From: Parasediminibacterium sp046546515
Lineage (GTDB): Bacteria; Bacteroidota; Bacteroidia; Chitinophagales; Chitinophagaceae
Reading direction: 5' to 3'
DNA length: 64,000 bases
NCBI RefSeq assembly: GCF_046546515.1
Contig: NZ_JBKHKJ010000013.1
Location: forward strand, 1-64,000
The translations under genes were made by a program, and so were the position numbers. A model generated the notes under the pieces. It was not told the origin of the DNA and made no database searches. It was given only the letters and a program-made list of their open reading frames with translations. Below are positions 35,285-43,339 of the stretch, piece by piece. The stretch's first letter is position 1; every line of letters starts with the position of its first letter.

Positions 35285-35740
35285 GGGCAAAGAGACAATA
35301 TGTGCATATTTTTAGTAATATAGATATCTGCTAGTTTTATATTAAAATAGTTTCAGTTTTTCCATTTTTATGGTTTTTTTACTTTGTTTCTTTTTTTCAA
35401 AAATCATTACCTCCCTTGTAAACCATTGATTATCAATTCCAATATCAAATTTTTGTGCGTGATTTGTGCTTATTTTGTGCTTATTTTTTGAGTAATTTGT
35501 GCCTGATTTGTGCATAGTTTATGCTCATTTTATGCATAAATTGTGCGTATTTCACAATTATAAATGCAAGACCAAATTTTGGAACTACAACTATCTTAAT
35601 ATTAGTAAAAAAAGAGCTACGATTGGGATGCCAAGACACTAGTTTTGTAAGTAGTTTGTATCAAGTGCATTTCTAGCACAAAGTTAAGGTTTTTATAGAT
35701 TTGGGCTTATTTGGACAAAACGAAAAAGTTTTATGCACCC
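35285..35740 (-). repeat. About 460-bp element with nine-unit 11-bp array, copy 2
   Basis: This is the inverted copy of the block at 22432-22895. The array at 35450-35548 is nine units of exactly 11 bp (plus-strand units such as gatttgtgctt and attttgtgctt), which reads on the minus strand as NNGCACAAANN. Flanking matches include atgcatttct-type strings near 35668-35680 and aaaatagtttcag at 35345. It lies in the 763-bp gap 35111-35873 between the RsuA-type gene and tRNA-Ser. The array is more regular here than in copy 1, and the unit sequences have drifted while the period is kept. Confidence 0.75.
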
Positions 35741-35873
35741 ATGGGTTATTGTGCAAGTGCAGGCAAAGAGTAAAAAGCGTAGTAAGCAGGTAAAAAAATA
35801 TGTTTTATATTTTTTTTGGGCGTTTGGCACAGCATCCCTATTTTTGCAGCCCTCTCTGAAAAAGAGCAAGGAC

Positions 35874-35962
35874 GGTGAGGTGGATGAGTGGCTGAAATCA
35901 GTAGTTTGCTAAACTGCCGTACGGGTTAAACTGTACCAAGGGTTCGAATCCCTTCCTCACCG
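35874..35962 (+). tRNA. tRNA-Ser (anticodon GCU)
   Basis: An 89-nt class II tRNA. The acceptor stem ggtgagg pairs with cctcacc and is followed by discriminator G. The anticodon loop is ttGCTaa with a gtagt/actgc stem; a long variable arm (cgtac...gtac) and a T-arm aaggg-ttcgaat-ccctt are present. No CCA is encoded. Confidence 0.95.
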
Positions 35963-35983
35963 CTGAGGTTTGGCAAAACCAAT

Positions 35984-36057
35984 CGGGAAGTAGCGCAGGC
36001 CGGTAGCGCACCTGGTTTGGGACCAGGGGGTCGCAGGTTCGAATCCTGTCTTCCCGA
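35984..36057 (+). tRNA. tRNA-Pro (anticodon UGG)
   Basis: A 74-nt tRNA. The acceptor stem cgggaag pairs with cttcccg and the discriminator is A. The anticodon loop is ttTGGga in a cctgg/ccagg stem; the T-arm is gcagg-ttcgaat-cctgt. It lies 21 bp after tRNA-Ser, so the two are one transcript. CCA is not encoded. Confidence 0.95.
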
Positions 36058-36064
36058 CTTTATA

Positions 36065-36100
36065 AAAAAGGTTGTATCGTAAATGATGCAACCTTTTCTT
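36065..36100 (+). terminator. Terminator of the tRNA pair
   Basis: A stem, aaaggttgtatc with gatgcaaccttt (one wobble position), followed by a T-rich tail (ttttctt), immediately after tRNA-Pro. Confidence 0.8.
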
Positions 36101-36132
36101 ATCTATAGCCTGCCTCATTTTTTGGAGTTTAA

Positions 36133-36322
36133 GGAGTAATGGACAAAATTGATGCTATTTTCTGAGTTCCAATGCCTTAAAAAACTCATACAATACTTGC
36201 CAGTACTGCATTTTAGATGTTTTTTTGTAATCAATATTCTATTGGAAATACTTTGATTGCTTAAAACACAATGCTAGCCTTAATTACAGGGAATTTGAGC
36301 ATCAATTTTGTCCATTACCCCA
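36133..36322. mobile_element. 190-bp element with 21-bp perfect terminal inverted repeats
   Basis: gtaatggacaaaattgatgct at 36136-36156 is the exact reverse complement of 36298-36318, enclosing about 140 bp with no frame. The outer three bases extend the match imperfectly. The direct repeat agtttaa flanks both sides (36126-36132 and 36323-36329), as a target-site duplication would. This fits a non-autonomous transposable element (MITE). No other copy is seen in the window and the driving transposase is not present. Confidence 0.65.
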
Positions 36323-36351
36323 AGTTTAATCTATTTATTAGTGCCAAGTAT

Positions 36352-37263
36352 TTAACCCTTTACCATCTTTGCAAACCAAGGTAATTTATTAAAATGCCAA
36401 TGAAAATACGGCTGGTTAATACTCCCCATACTTTCATAAAAACTTTTTACTCCGGGCAAATCGCTCCCTTCAAAATCAAAAAGCATGGGCTGGTTGCTTA
36501 GTTCCTTAAAAAGGTTATCATACAAAAAATAATTGCTTTCCAACCCTCTGCCTAGCGGTGAAGTATAATTAAGGATATTGTAATACCGTTTGCCATCTTG
36601 CAATATCAATACAATGCTTAGTAATTCATTGTCATTGTTTGTTACTTTCCTTATTGCAACTTTATTTAGTTTAGCCAATTGCTGGCAAAGGCTGATAAAA
36701 GAAGCCATATTTGCTTCTGTAACATGGCCGATATTGGGTTTATTGTATTGGTAAAATAAATGACTGGCTTCGTATACATCTGTGTCTATTTGGTATTTAA
36801 GTCCCTGCTTTTCTGCCCTGTTTATGTTTTTCTGGAATGATTTTTTATACCCTTCTTTTATGACTTGGTAGGGCTTGTTTAAATCTAGGATATAATTGTT
36901 GTACAAACTGCCGTTTAATGGGTTTAGGAAACTTAGGTTTTCGTAGTTAAAAAGATGAGAGCCATATTTTGCAAACCTTTGGATAGTCTGTTCCAATTGG
37001 GCAGCACTAATACTTGCTTTGCCTATCAAGCCCAACTGCTGCGTGAGTGGCGGGGTATATAAATAGCGGAAGCCCCATTTTTTTAGCCATGGCAAGGGCA
37101 TAATAGCTTCATAATCGTCTATGACCAAGGCACTCCAGTTATCTGCCATCGCATTTAAGTAATGGGCTGTAGCATATATTAACCCATTTACATTTGCCTC
37201 CACGCAAGCATCCCACTTGGCAGTGTCAATTTGATGGGCAGGGATTATTTGAATTTGTTCCAT
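36352..37263 (-). CDS. FemAB/GNAT-like acyltransferase
   Basis: A 303-residue protein with a double GNAT-like layout. The first half has KWDACVEANVNGLIYATAHYL and LPWLKKWGFRYLYTPPLTQQLGL. The second half has GYKKSFQKNINRAEKQGL (about 140-157), YYNILNYTSPLGRGLESNYFLYDNLF and FDFEGSDLPGVKSFYESMGS. The last segment matches the C-terminal FemAB/BioF2-like family signature (FEG-S-x-P-G-x-x-xFY). Members ligate amino acids to peptidoglycan or acylate surface sugars; the substrate here is unknown. It is downstream of the DUF1016 remnant but has its own start. Confidence 0.8.
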   Translation of the reverse strand: MEQIQIIPAHQIDTAKWDACVEANVNGLIYATAHYLNAMADNWSALVIDDYEAIMPLPWLKKWGFRYLYTPPLTQQLGLIGKASISAAQLEQTIQRFAKYGSHLFNYENLSFLNPLNGSLYNNYILDLNKPYQVIKEGYKKSFQKNINRAEKQGLKYQIDTDVYEASHLFYQYNKPNIGHVTEANMASFISLCQQLAKLNKVAIRKVTNNDNELLSIVLILQDGKRYYNILNYTSPLGRGLESNYFLYDNLFKELSNQPMLFDFEGSDLPGVKSFYESMGSINQPYFHWHFNKLPWFAKMVKG

Positions 37264-37279
37264 GGATACCTTTTTTTAT

Positions 37280-37591
37280 TTAATGTGTCCAACTGAATTG
37301 TGTCCGCAGTACAGACACAATTGGGAATGTTCGGTAAAACTGACGATACCAATTTAGCTAACGATAAGAAAACCCACTACCAAATTGGGGTTCCAAATAA
37401 TCAGATAATGATTTTATAAGAAAATCTCCATAGCCTGCTCGTTCTTTGCCCTCTTGTTCCTCTTCAAATATTATCTTGCCTATTTGCCAATACATGAGCA
37501 GCCTTTCGTTATCTACCGACCGGATTGCCCTTTCTTTTGCAGTAGCAATAATGTCGTGTATTTGCTGTTTAAGTTGTTGTTTAATTTCCAT
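37280..37591 (-). pseudogene. Remnant of a second DUF1016 (YhcG-type) gene
   Basis: From the ATG at 37591 the frame reads a DUF1016 N-terminal domain (YWQIGKIIFEEEQEGKERAG and on to FGSGFSYR), then meets TAG at 37360-37358. The same frame continues as LNWYRQFYRTFPIVSVLRTQ up to a TAA at 37282. The DUF1016 domain normally goes on for 200 more residues with a PDDEXK nuclease end, which is missing. A CAG-to-TAG change would explain the first stop. The gene follows the intact YhcG gene by 17 bp and is probably a decayed paralogue. Confidence 0.78.
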
Positions 37592-37608
37592 TGGCAAAAT
37601 ATGAATGG

Positions 37609-38631
37609 TTAATTATTAATCATTTTCTCTCTTTCCAATCTTTCTTTGGCTTCTATTAAGATGCTATGTATTTTTTGTTCCAATTGTTTTTTAGGTGGCA
37701 GTTCTGTCCAGTACTCTGCTACCATGATGCCGTCTTTGTGCATTTCTAACAGTTCTATTTGTTCCCTGCTGCTTTCGGCACAAAGTATTAAGCCTACTGG
37801 GGTATTTTCCCCTTCTGCTTTTTCGTATTTGTCCAGCCATTTTAGGTACAGTTCCATTTGCCCTTTGTGCTTGGCTTGAAACTTGCCTAGTTTTAATTCT
37901 ATGGCTACAAGCCGTTTTAAATTGCGATGGTAAAAAAGCAGGTCTAAATAAAAATCTTCGCCATCTATTATCATTCTTTTTTGCCTTTCTACAAAGGCAA
38001 AGCCTTTTCCCAGTTCTAATATAAAGGCTTCTAAATCCCGCAAAATGGCAACTTCCAATTTTTCTAAATAAGTGTTCTGAAGCCCTAAAAAATCTAAAAA
38101 ATATGGGTCTTTAAATGTATTGTGTATGGCAGGATGGTTACTGATGTTTTGCAAATTGGCTATTGTGCTTCGTTCATAAGTTTTGGAGCTAATTTGTTTG
38201 CGTAAATCTCTCACACCTAATGCTTGGGCAGCAGATGCTTGCGCATAATACATTTTTGCTTCTTGGCTTTTAAGTGGGATTAATTCTCTAAAATGAGACC
38301 AGCTCAATTGTCGCGACAGTGTCGCGACAATTGATAAATCTGGGAACTGCTCTGCGAACTGCATCATTCTCCGCAGGTTGCCCAATTCAAAATTCCTGCC
38401 ATAACTGTTTTTCAATTGTGTAGACACTGTCAACACAATTTGTTTTCCATAATCCGCCCGTTTGTTTTGCAGTATATCTTCGTTGATGCGTTTGCCCACT
38501 TGCCAAAACAATAGCGTAAGGGTGCTATTGGCTTGGGCTACCACTTGCTGCTGGCTTTGCTCTATAAGTTGAGACAACTCGGTGAGTAAGTCTTGTCCTG
38601 AATTATGTATGTTTGGTGTATTGCTTTTCAT
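37609..38631 (-). CDS. DUF1016/YhcG-family PDDEXK nuclease-like protein
   Basis: A 340-residue protein with the complete two-part layout. DUF1016_N (about 10-165) has FWQVGKRINEDILQNKRADYG, GRNFELGNLRRMMQFAEQF and RQLSWSHFRELIPL. The C-terminal PDDEXK domain (about 185-335) has FAFVERQKRMIIDGEDFYLDLLFYHR and LVAIELKLGKF, with the D-ExK residues readable. Relatives occur beside restriction, toxin and mobile-element genes, and are thought to be nucleases. The start ATG overlaps the ancestral stop TGA of the DinD-like gene. Two in-frame palindromes lie within the N-terminal domain (38305-38333, 38414-38440). Confidence 0.87.
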   Translation of the reverse strand: MKSNTPNIHNSGQDLLTELSQLIEQSQQQVVAQANSTLTLLFWQVGKRINEDILQNKRADYGKQIVLTVSTQLKNSYGRNFELGNLRRMMQFAEQFPDLSIVATLSRQLSWSHFRELIPLKSQEAKMYYAQASAAQALGVRDLRKQISSKTYERSTIANLQNISNHPAIHNTFKDPYFLDFLGLQNTYLEKLEVAILRDLEAFILELGKGFAFVERQKRMIIDGEDFYLDLLFYHRNLKRLVAIELKLGKFQAKHKGQMELYLKWLDKYEKAEGENTPVGLILCAESSREQIELLEMHKDGIMVAEYWTELPPKKQLEQKIHSILIEAKERLEREKMINN

Positions 38632-39448
38632 TTCAATTTTTTATTTTCCTTTTTTGGTGCAAGGAAGTTTTCGCCAGTAACCACACTTTTACCTGTTTGA
38701 GCTTCTAATTCTTTCTGTGCATTTTAGCTACTAATCCTCCTTTTTTACTGGCTACTGCATTTTGTTGCAAGCCTTTGGCTTCTTCTGTTTAAGCTATTTG
38801 CCTTGTTGATAATTCCGCAAGTGCTGTAAAAATTAATTCAGCTTCGCTCATGTGGTCCCTTAGGTTTTGAGATTGCAAGCCTTTTAAATCCTTATGTTTT
38901 TTTACGGTTAGCCCTGTCCATTCTTGGTGTATGATATTGGTAAGCGCTGCAAACTCTTCCCCTTTTTTTACGCCGCTTTCCTGCCAGTAATCGGTTAGTT
39001 TGTTGCGGGTTTCCTGCCCTGTCATCCGTTGGTGTATCCACTTTTCGCTGCGGCCTAGTTTTTGCCAGTTTTCCCTTGCCCGGTCTATGCCTTGGCTGGG
39101 GTCGGCTATTTCCTGCATACGCTCGTAGCCTACTTTTGACAGCCATTGTTTAAAGGGTTCTGCCTTGGGGCTTGGTATGGATTGGATAATGCGTAGCAAG
39201 GTTTGGGTATCGGCTATATCTGTTTCTCTCAATTTCCCATCATCGGCAGGCATTTTCAACTGTCCCAAAAATTGGGACAGTTCGCTTCCTTCCGCAACAA
39301 TCTTTGTTTTTAAAGCACTCCAATACTTTCGCGGCCTTGGGCTATCTGTTAGTATTTCAATCACATCTATTACGCTGAAATACCAAATTTCATTATCGGC
39401 ATCGTAATGGCTCCTTACTTTTTTCTCCTCAAATAATTTTACATTCAT
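38628..39448 (-). pseudogene. DinD/BRO-type damage-inducible gene, C-terminus broken
   Basis: Residues 1-110 form a BRO-N-like domain (WYFSVIDVIEILTDSPRPRKYW) followed by the DinD-type region (LRIIQSIPSPKAEPFKQWLSKVG, KWIHQRMTGQETRNKLTDYW). The frame stops at 38789 after STRQIA, 219 residues. Beyond the stop the expected tail continues, first in frame (TEEAKGLQQNAVASKKGGLVA) and after a frameshift near 38710 as ELEAQTGKSVVTGENFLAP, ending at TGA 38628-38630 overlapping the YhcG ATG. So the last 55 or so residues are lost through one nonsense codon and one frameshift. The 219-residue product may still be made. In E. coli DinD inhibits RecA filaments. Confidence 0.78.
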
Positions 39449-39480
39449 AGCATTTTATTGAGCAATAAAGATAGTAATTA

Positions 39481-39497
39481 ATTGCTAAATTAATTAG
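39481..39497 (+). promoter_or_regulatory. 17-nt motif shared with the UmuD-like gene, before the DinD-like gene
   Basis: attgctaaattaattag at 39481-39497 differs at one base from 14630-14646. Both lie on the same strand relative to a minus-strand damage-type gene, 33 and 13 bp from the start. Next to it lies a ttattg-ag-caataa palindrome (39455-39468), echoing the outer arms of the UmuD-like operator. It may be a site for the lineage's LexA-type repressor. Confidence 0.5.
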
Positions 39498-39593
39498 CTT
39501 TCCGGTACTTTTTTATTTCGCTGCTGTATATATTTAGATAAGGAAGTTGTTAAGGGTTTTGAACCATTTCAGGGCAACCGCAACGGATTGCCC

Positions 39594-42506
39594 CTACAAA
39601 GGCACGTTTTTCACCAGTTTATTCAATTGTATGTTTTGGATGTCTATGCTAAAGGAAATGCTTTTGCCAAAACTTTTGCCAGGGAAAACAGAGTTGTAAT
39701 AATCCCTATACACTTGGCTATACATTAGCGGCAAATAAATATTTACATATTTCAGCAATGATATTTGAATGCCTGCATCATAAAGGAAACGAGGCGTATT
39801 CACAGTAGGATCCCATGCCTCGGCATAAGTACCAATATCAACAAAAAACTTAAACGGCAATGGGAAATGCCTTATTACAGCATCGGGAAAAAGGCGCTGC
39901 ACAAACTTAGGGATGTCGCCAGTAAAATTAACTGCGGAAAGCCATTTGTCGGTTTTGCCCACCTGCCCTTGCAATTCTTTGCCTACTTTAAAAAAGCCGT
40001 CTCGTTCCATTAATTGCTGGCTGTTAGCCCCTTCAAAATCGCCACGGCCTATAAAGTAATTGCTGTAAGTATAGTCCTCATTGCCACGAGGGCCAGTAAG
40101 GTTCAAGAAATACCTGGCGGTTTCATATTGGTATTGGCTGCCAATATGAAAAAACTTACCTGCAAAAAAACGCACATTCAAGCCTTTTCCATCCTGCTGC
40201 TCACTAGCATAGTTGAAGAAATAATTGGCGGTTAGCCCTGCCCTCGCAAAATCTTTATTGGCATCTATGGTCAAATCAACATTGTAAGGGTACAAGGCCT
40301 TGAAATCTTCCAGCCTCAATTTTAATTGTACCAAGTTCCTATTGGTGCGTTGGATAAAACTGGAATCGTATCCTTTTACGCTTTTGCTATTGTAATCCTG
40401 CTCGCCTATAAAAAATGTCTTTAGCTGGATTAATTTTTTTACGCTGCTCGCAAGGTATTTGTTCCTGATATTGAAACGGATAGTAGGGTCTATCTTAAAA
40501 AACTGAACATTGTAGTGTGCTGGGAACAATGAATCATTAAAATCAATATGCTTGTAGCTAAAACTGCTGAATGAGCTGTTGATATTTATATTGTCTAAAA
40601 ATCCTTTTTTTACAGGTATCTTATAGGCTACCCTTGCATAATAATTCAAGCGGCTGGTCTGCGTGCCGTAAAGCGGTATTGCCAAGAAATTAAATTTGCT
40701 CAAGGGCAATTCGTAATTGTGTATCATGCCGCCAATCATCAGATTGTCGTAGGCATTGTAGCCTATCATGGGCGAAAGGGAAATAAACCTGTATTTGTCT
40801 GTATTTTTAAAAGGAAAAAATGCGGCTAGCCGGTATGGCTTGTTTACTGCTGGTGGTGGGGTACGCTGTGCAGCAGTTGTAAACAATTGGGTATATAAGC
40901 TATCTAAAGGTTGGTTGCTGGCAGTTTGTATGGATTGCTTAAAGTTTTCTGGGTAAGGGTGCTTGAACTGCCATTGGGCATAATAATTTTTCATGCTTTT
41001 TTCAAACAAGGGCTTGCCAAGCTGCTGCTCTAGCTGCTGCATCCATACGGCTGTTTTTTCGTAAACAAACAAGCCATAGTTTACCATAGTAAAAGAATCG
41101 GCTGGCAAGTCAATCGGCTGGTCTTTGCCAATATTTTCCAGGTTTTTGATAACAGACTTTTCAATGCTTTCTTCTGTTGAAATGCCTCCTTTTTTGGCAG
41201 GTGGATATTTTTCAGCAGTATATTTTTTCTCATAAAAACTATTCATGCCCTCGTCCATCCAAGCGTGGGCACGTTCATTGCTTGCCAGCGATCCATAGAA
41301 CCAATTGTGCCCCAGCTCATGTGCAATAACTGCATCTAATTCCTGTCCACCACCTTGCGTGGTTATTAGTGTGATTGATGGGTACTCCATGCCGCCGCTA
41401 CCTATTGTTTGCGGCCCGCTTAACACGCTAGCGGTGCTGTAAGGATAGTTGCCTACATGCTTGTCATAAAATTTCAAGCCATTTTTGGCATAGGCAATAC
41501 TTGTTTTCCAGTTTTCATATTGCCACGGTGGATAATAGGCAAAAACATCAACGGATTTGTTTTCCAATTGCACAGTATCGTGCTGCACTAAAAATTGCTT
41601 ACTGGCAAACCACGCAAAATCATGTGCATTATTTAGTTGATAGTGAAGCGTTTTGAGTGTAGCAGCAGATTTTGGGGCAATGGATTCCTTGGTTTTAAAA
41701 TTTTTATTTTTTGCAGCGGACGTACTTTTTACAACAGTTGTAAATTTATTATCCCTTTTTTTATTGTAATAGATATAATTTTCTTGTTTGATGGGTTCTA
41801 ACGCGGCTATGCCCAGCAACTTTGTTTTTTCTGCTTCGGTTTGCAGGATACCCGAAGCTGCTACAATATAGTTTTGGGGCAGGGTAATTTGAACATCGTA
41901 ATTGCCAAATTCGCTGTAAAACTCACCTTGGTCAAGATAGGGCATTGGGTGCCAGCCTTTGTTGTCATATACAGCAGGCTTGGGGTACCATTGGGTTATC
42001 TGGTAGTTTTGCTTTACATGCCCGCTCCTAGAAAAATTGTAAGGCAGTTTTACATGAAAGGAAGTAGCTATATTTATAGACTGTCCAGGAAACAAAGGCT
42101 CCTTTAACATTAACTTTACTACATCTATATATTGCTGGTGCTGCTGCGTGTCGGCTTTTATATTGTTTACTTTAAACGAAAGGTTGGATATATAGCCCCT
42201 GTTTTCTTCCTTGGAAAAATAAAAATCTGTCCTGTCGTTTTTTAGTAACTGCTCGCTAAAAGCAGTACGGTCGTTTTTGTAGGCATTTGGCCATAGGTGA
42301 AACCAAATAAAATGGAGAGTGTCGGGCGAATGGTTGGTATAGGCAATTTCCTCATAGCCATCTAAGCTGTGCAGAATATCGTCTAATTGTACCTTGATGT
42401 TATAATCTACCTTTTGTTGCCAATAGCTAGCAGGAACAAAGTTGCCTTGTGCCATGGAGGCACATAGGTGAAAAAGAAAAAACACAGTTATTAGAAGATA
42501 ACGCAC
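39594..42506 (-). CDS. Secreted M1-type zinc metallopeptidase
   Basis: A 970-residue protein. The start is GTG; the signal peptide is MRYLLITVFFLFHLCASMAQ. The N-terminal beta domain precedes a gluzincin catalytic domain with the zinc motif VIAHELGHNWFYG (HExxH about residue 392) and the downstream glutamate in AWMDEGMNSFYEKK. GGMEYPSITLI at about 375 is the GAMEN-like exopeptidase motif in variant form. The last 400 residues are beta-rich with repeated Y/F-rich strands, likely an outer-membrane-facing or barrel-like module rather than the usual helical ERAP domain. It probably trims peptides in the periplasm or at the surface. It is not in an operon with its neighbours. Confidence 0.85.
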   Translation of the reverse strand: MRYLLITVFFLFHLCASMAQGNFVPASYWQQKVDYNIKVQLDDILHSLDGYEEIAYTNHSPDTLHFIWFHLWPNAYKNDRTAFSEQLLKNDRTDFYFSKEENRGYISNLSFKVNNIKADTQQHQQYIDVVKLMLKEPLFPGQSINIATSFHVKLPYNFSRSGHVKQNYQITQWYPKPAVYDNKGWHPMPYLDQGEFYSEFGNYDVQITLPQNYIVAASGILQTEAEKTKLLGIAALEPIKQENYIYYNKKRDNKFTTVVKSTSAAKNKNFKTKESIAPKSAATLKTLHYQLNNAHDFAWFASKQFLVQHDTVQLENKSVDVFAYYPPWQYENWKTSIAYAKNGLKFYDKHVGNYPYSTASVLSGPQTIGSGGMEYPSITLITTQGGGQELDAVIAHELGHNWFYGSLASNERAHAWMDEGMNSFYEKKYTAEKYPPAKKGGISTEESIEKSVIKNLENIGKDQPIDLPADSFTMVNYGLFVYEKTAVWMQQLEQQLGKPLFEKSMKNYYAQWQFKHPYPENFKQSIQTASNQPLDSLYTQLFTTAAQRTPPPAVNKPYRLAAFFPFKNTDKYRFISLSPMIGYNAYDNLMIGGMIHNYELPLSKFNFLAIPLYGTQTSRLNYYARVAYKIPVKKGFLDNININSSFSSFSYKHIDFNDSLFPAHYNVQFFKIDPTIRFNIRNKYLASSVKKLIQLKTFFIGEQDYNSKSVKGYDSSFIQRTNRNLVQLKLRLEDFKALYPYNVDLTIDANKDFARAGLTANYFFNYASEQQDGKGLNVRFFAGKFFHIGSQYQYETARYFLNLTGPRGNEDYTYSNYFIGRGDFEGANSQQLMERDGFFKVGKELQGQVGKTDKWLSAVNFTGDIPKFVQRLFPDAVIRHFPLPFKFFVDIGTYAEAWDPTVNTPRFLYDAGIQISLLKYVNIYLPLMYSQVYRDYYNSVFPGKSFGKSISFSIDIQNIQLNKLVKNVPL

Positions 42507-42668
42507 TTTATATCAAGATTATAGTAGTAATTAAATTGTACTTACCGCGGGTTGCACCCGTGGCTACTATTGTTCAACCCTTGCAGGTTTTTTGGGCAAA
42601 ATACTAATTCATAAGTATGCAGACTTAATTAAGTTAATACTATTTTATTTTAAAGACCTCACCCCCAA

Positions 42669-42689
42669 CCCCTCTCCGAAAGAGAGGGG
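42669..42689. terminator. Dispersed 'cccctctc...gagagggg' hairpin
   Basis: An 8-bp stem with a short loop, within the recurrent Bacteroidota string cctcacccccaacccctctcc; a decayed copy lies at 17411-17450. It is downstream of the minus-strand sugar transferase and could end its transcript, though no clear T-run follows on that strand. The rest of the spacer (42507-42668) contains a ccgcgggttgcacccgtgg repeat and no gene. Confidence 0.4.
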
Positions 42690-42757
42690 TAAGAACAAAA
42701 CCCTCTTAGAATTATATTAAGATAATTATGGCTCATTACTTAATTATTAATTCCTAA

Positions 42758-43333
42758 TTATTTCCCTTTCCCCATCAATACCTTCCACATCCCTTTGGCA
42801 ATAATACGCAAGTCTTTAAAAGGCGATGGATTTTTTAGGTATGCCAAGTCGTATTGCATCCGCTCTTTCATTTCTGCCACGGAAGATGCGTAACCATACT
42901 CTACAATGCCTATGGATACTAAGCCAGGCTTTATGCTTAGCAAATTAGTATATTCTGGTGCTATTTTTACCAATTGGTCTATATAATATTTCCGCTCTGG
43001 CCTCGTGGAGCCAACAAAACTCATGTCGCCTTTTAATATGTTCCACAGTTGGGGCAGTTCGTCAAACCTGCGTTTGCGCATAAAAACGCCCCATTTGGTT
43101 TGCCTTTTGTCGCCTTTTACCCACAATGCCGGGCCATTTTTTTCAGCATCGGGATACATGCTTACAAACTTATACATCATAAAGGGCTTTCCTTTATACC
43201 CAATCCGCTCTTGACTGTATAATATTGCACCACCTGACGATAGCGCAGTAATTATAAGTACTAATAAAAAAAGAGGGGATAGTATTACGATAGCTACCAA
43301 TGCCACTACCACATCAACACAGCGTTTTAGCAT
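42758..43333 (-). CDS. Polyprenyl-phosphate sugar-1-phosphate transferase (PglC-like)
   Basis: A 191-residue minimal transferase: one membrane helix (about 7-28) and the catalytic domain with LYSQERIGYKGKPFMMYKFVSM, RKRRFDELPQLWNILKGDMSFVGSTRPERKYY and IKPGLVSIGI. In this family the catalytic residues are the Asp-Glu pair; here DE in FDELPQLWN. It moves a sugar phosphate from a UDP-sugar to undecaprenyl phosphate. It follows the Gfo/Idh/MocA oxidoreductase gene by 6 bp, so the two are an operon, perhaps making and loading an oxidised or aminated sugar. Confidence 0.9.
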   Translation of the reverse strand: MLKRCVDVVVALVAIVILSPLFLLVLIITALSSGGAILYSQERIGYKGKPFMMYKFVSMYPDAEKNGPALWVKGDKRQTKWGVFMRKRRFDELPQLWNILKGDMSFVGSTRPERKYYIDQLVKIAPEYTNLLSIKPGLVSIGIVEYGYASSVAEMKERMQYDLAYLKNPSPFKDLRIIAKGMWKVLMGKGK

Positions 43334-43339
43334 ACGGTA

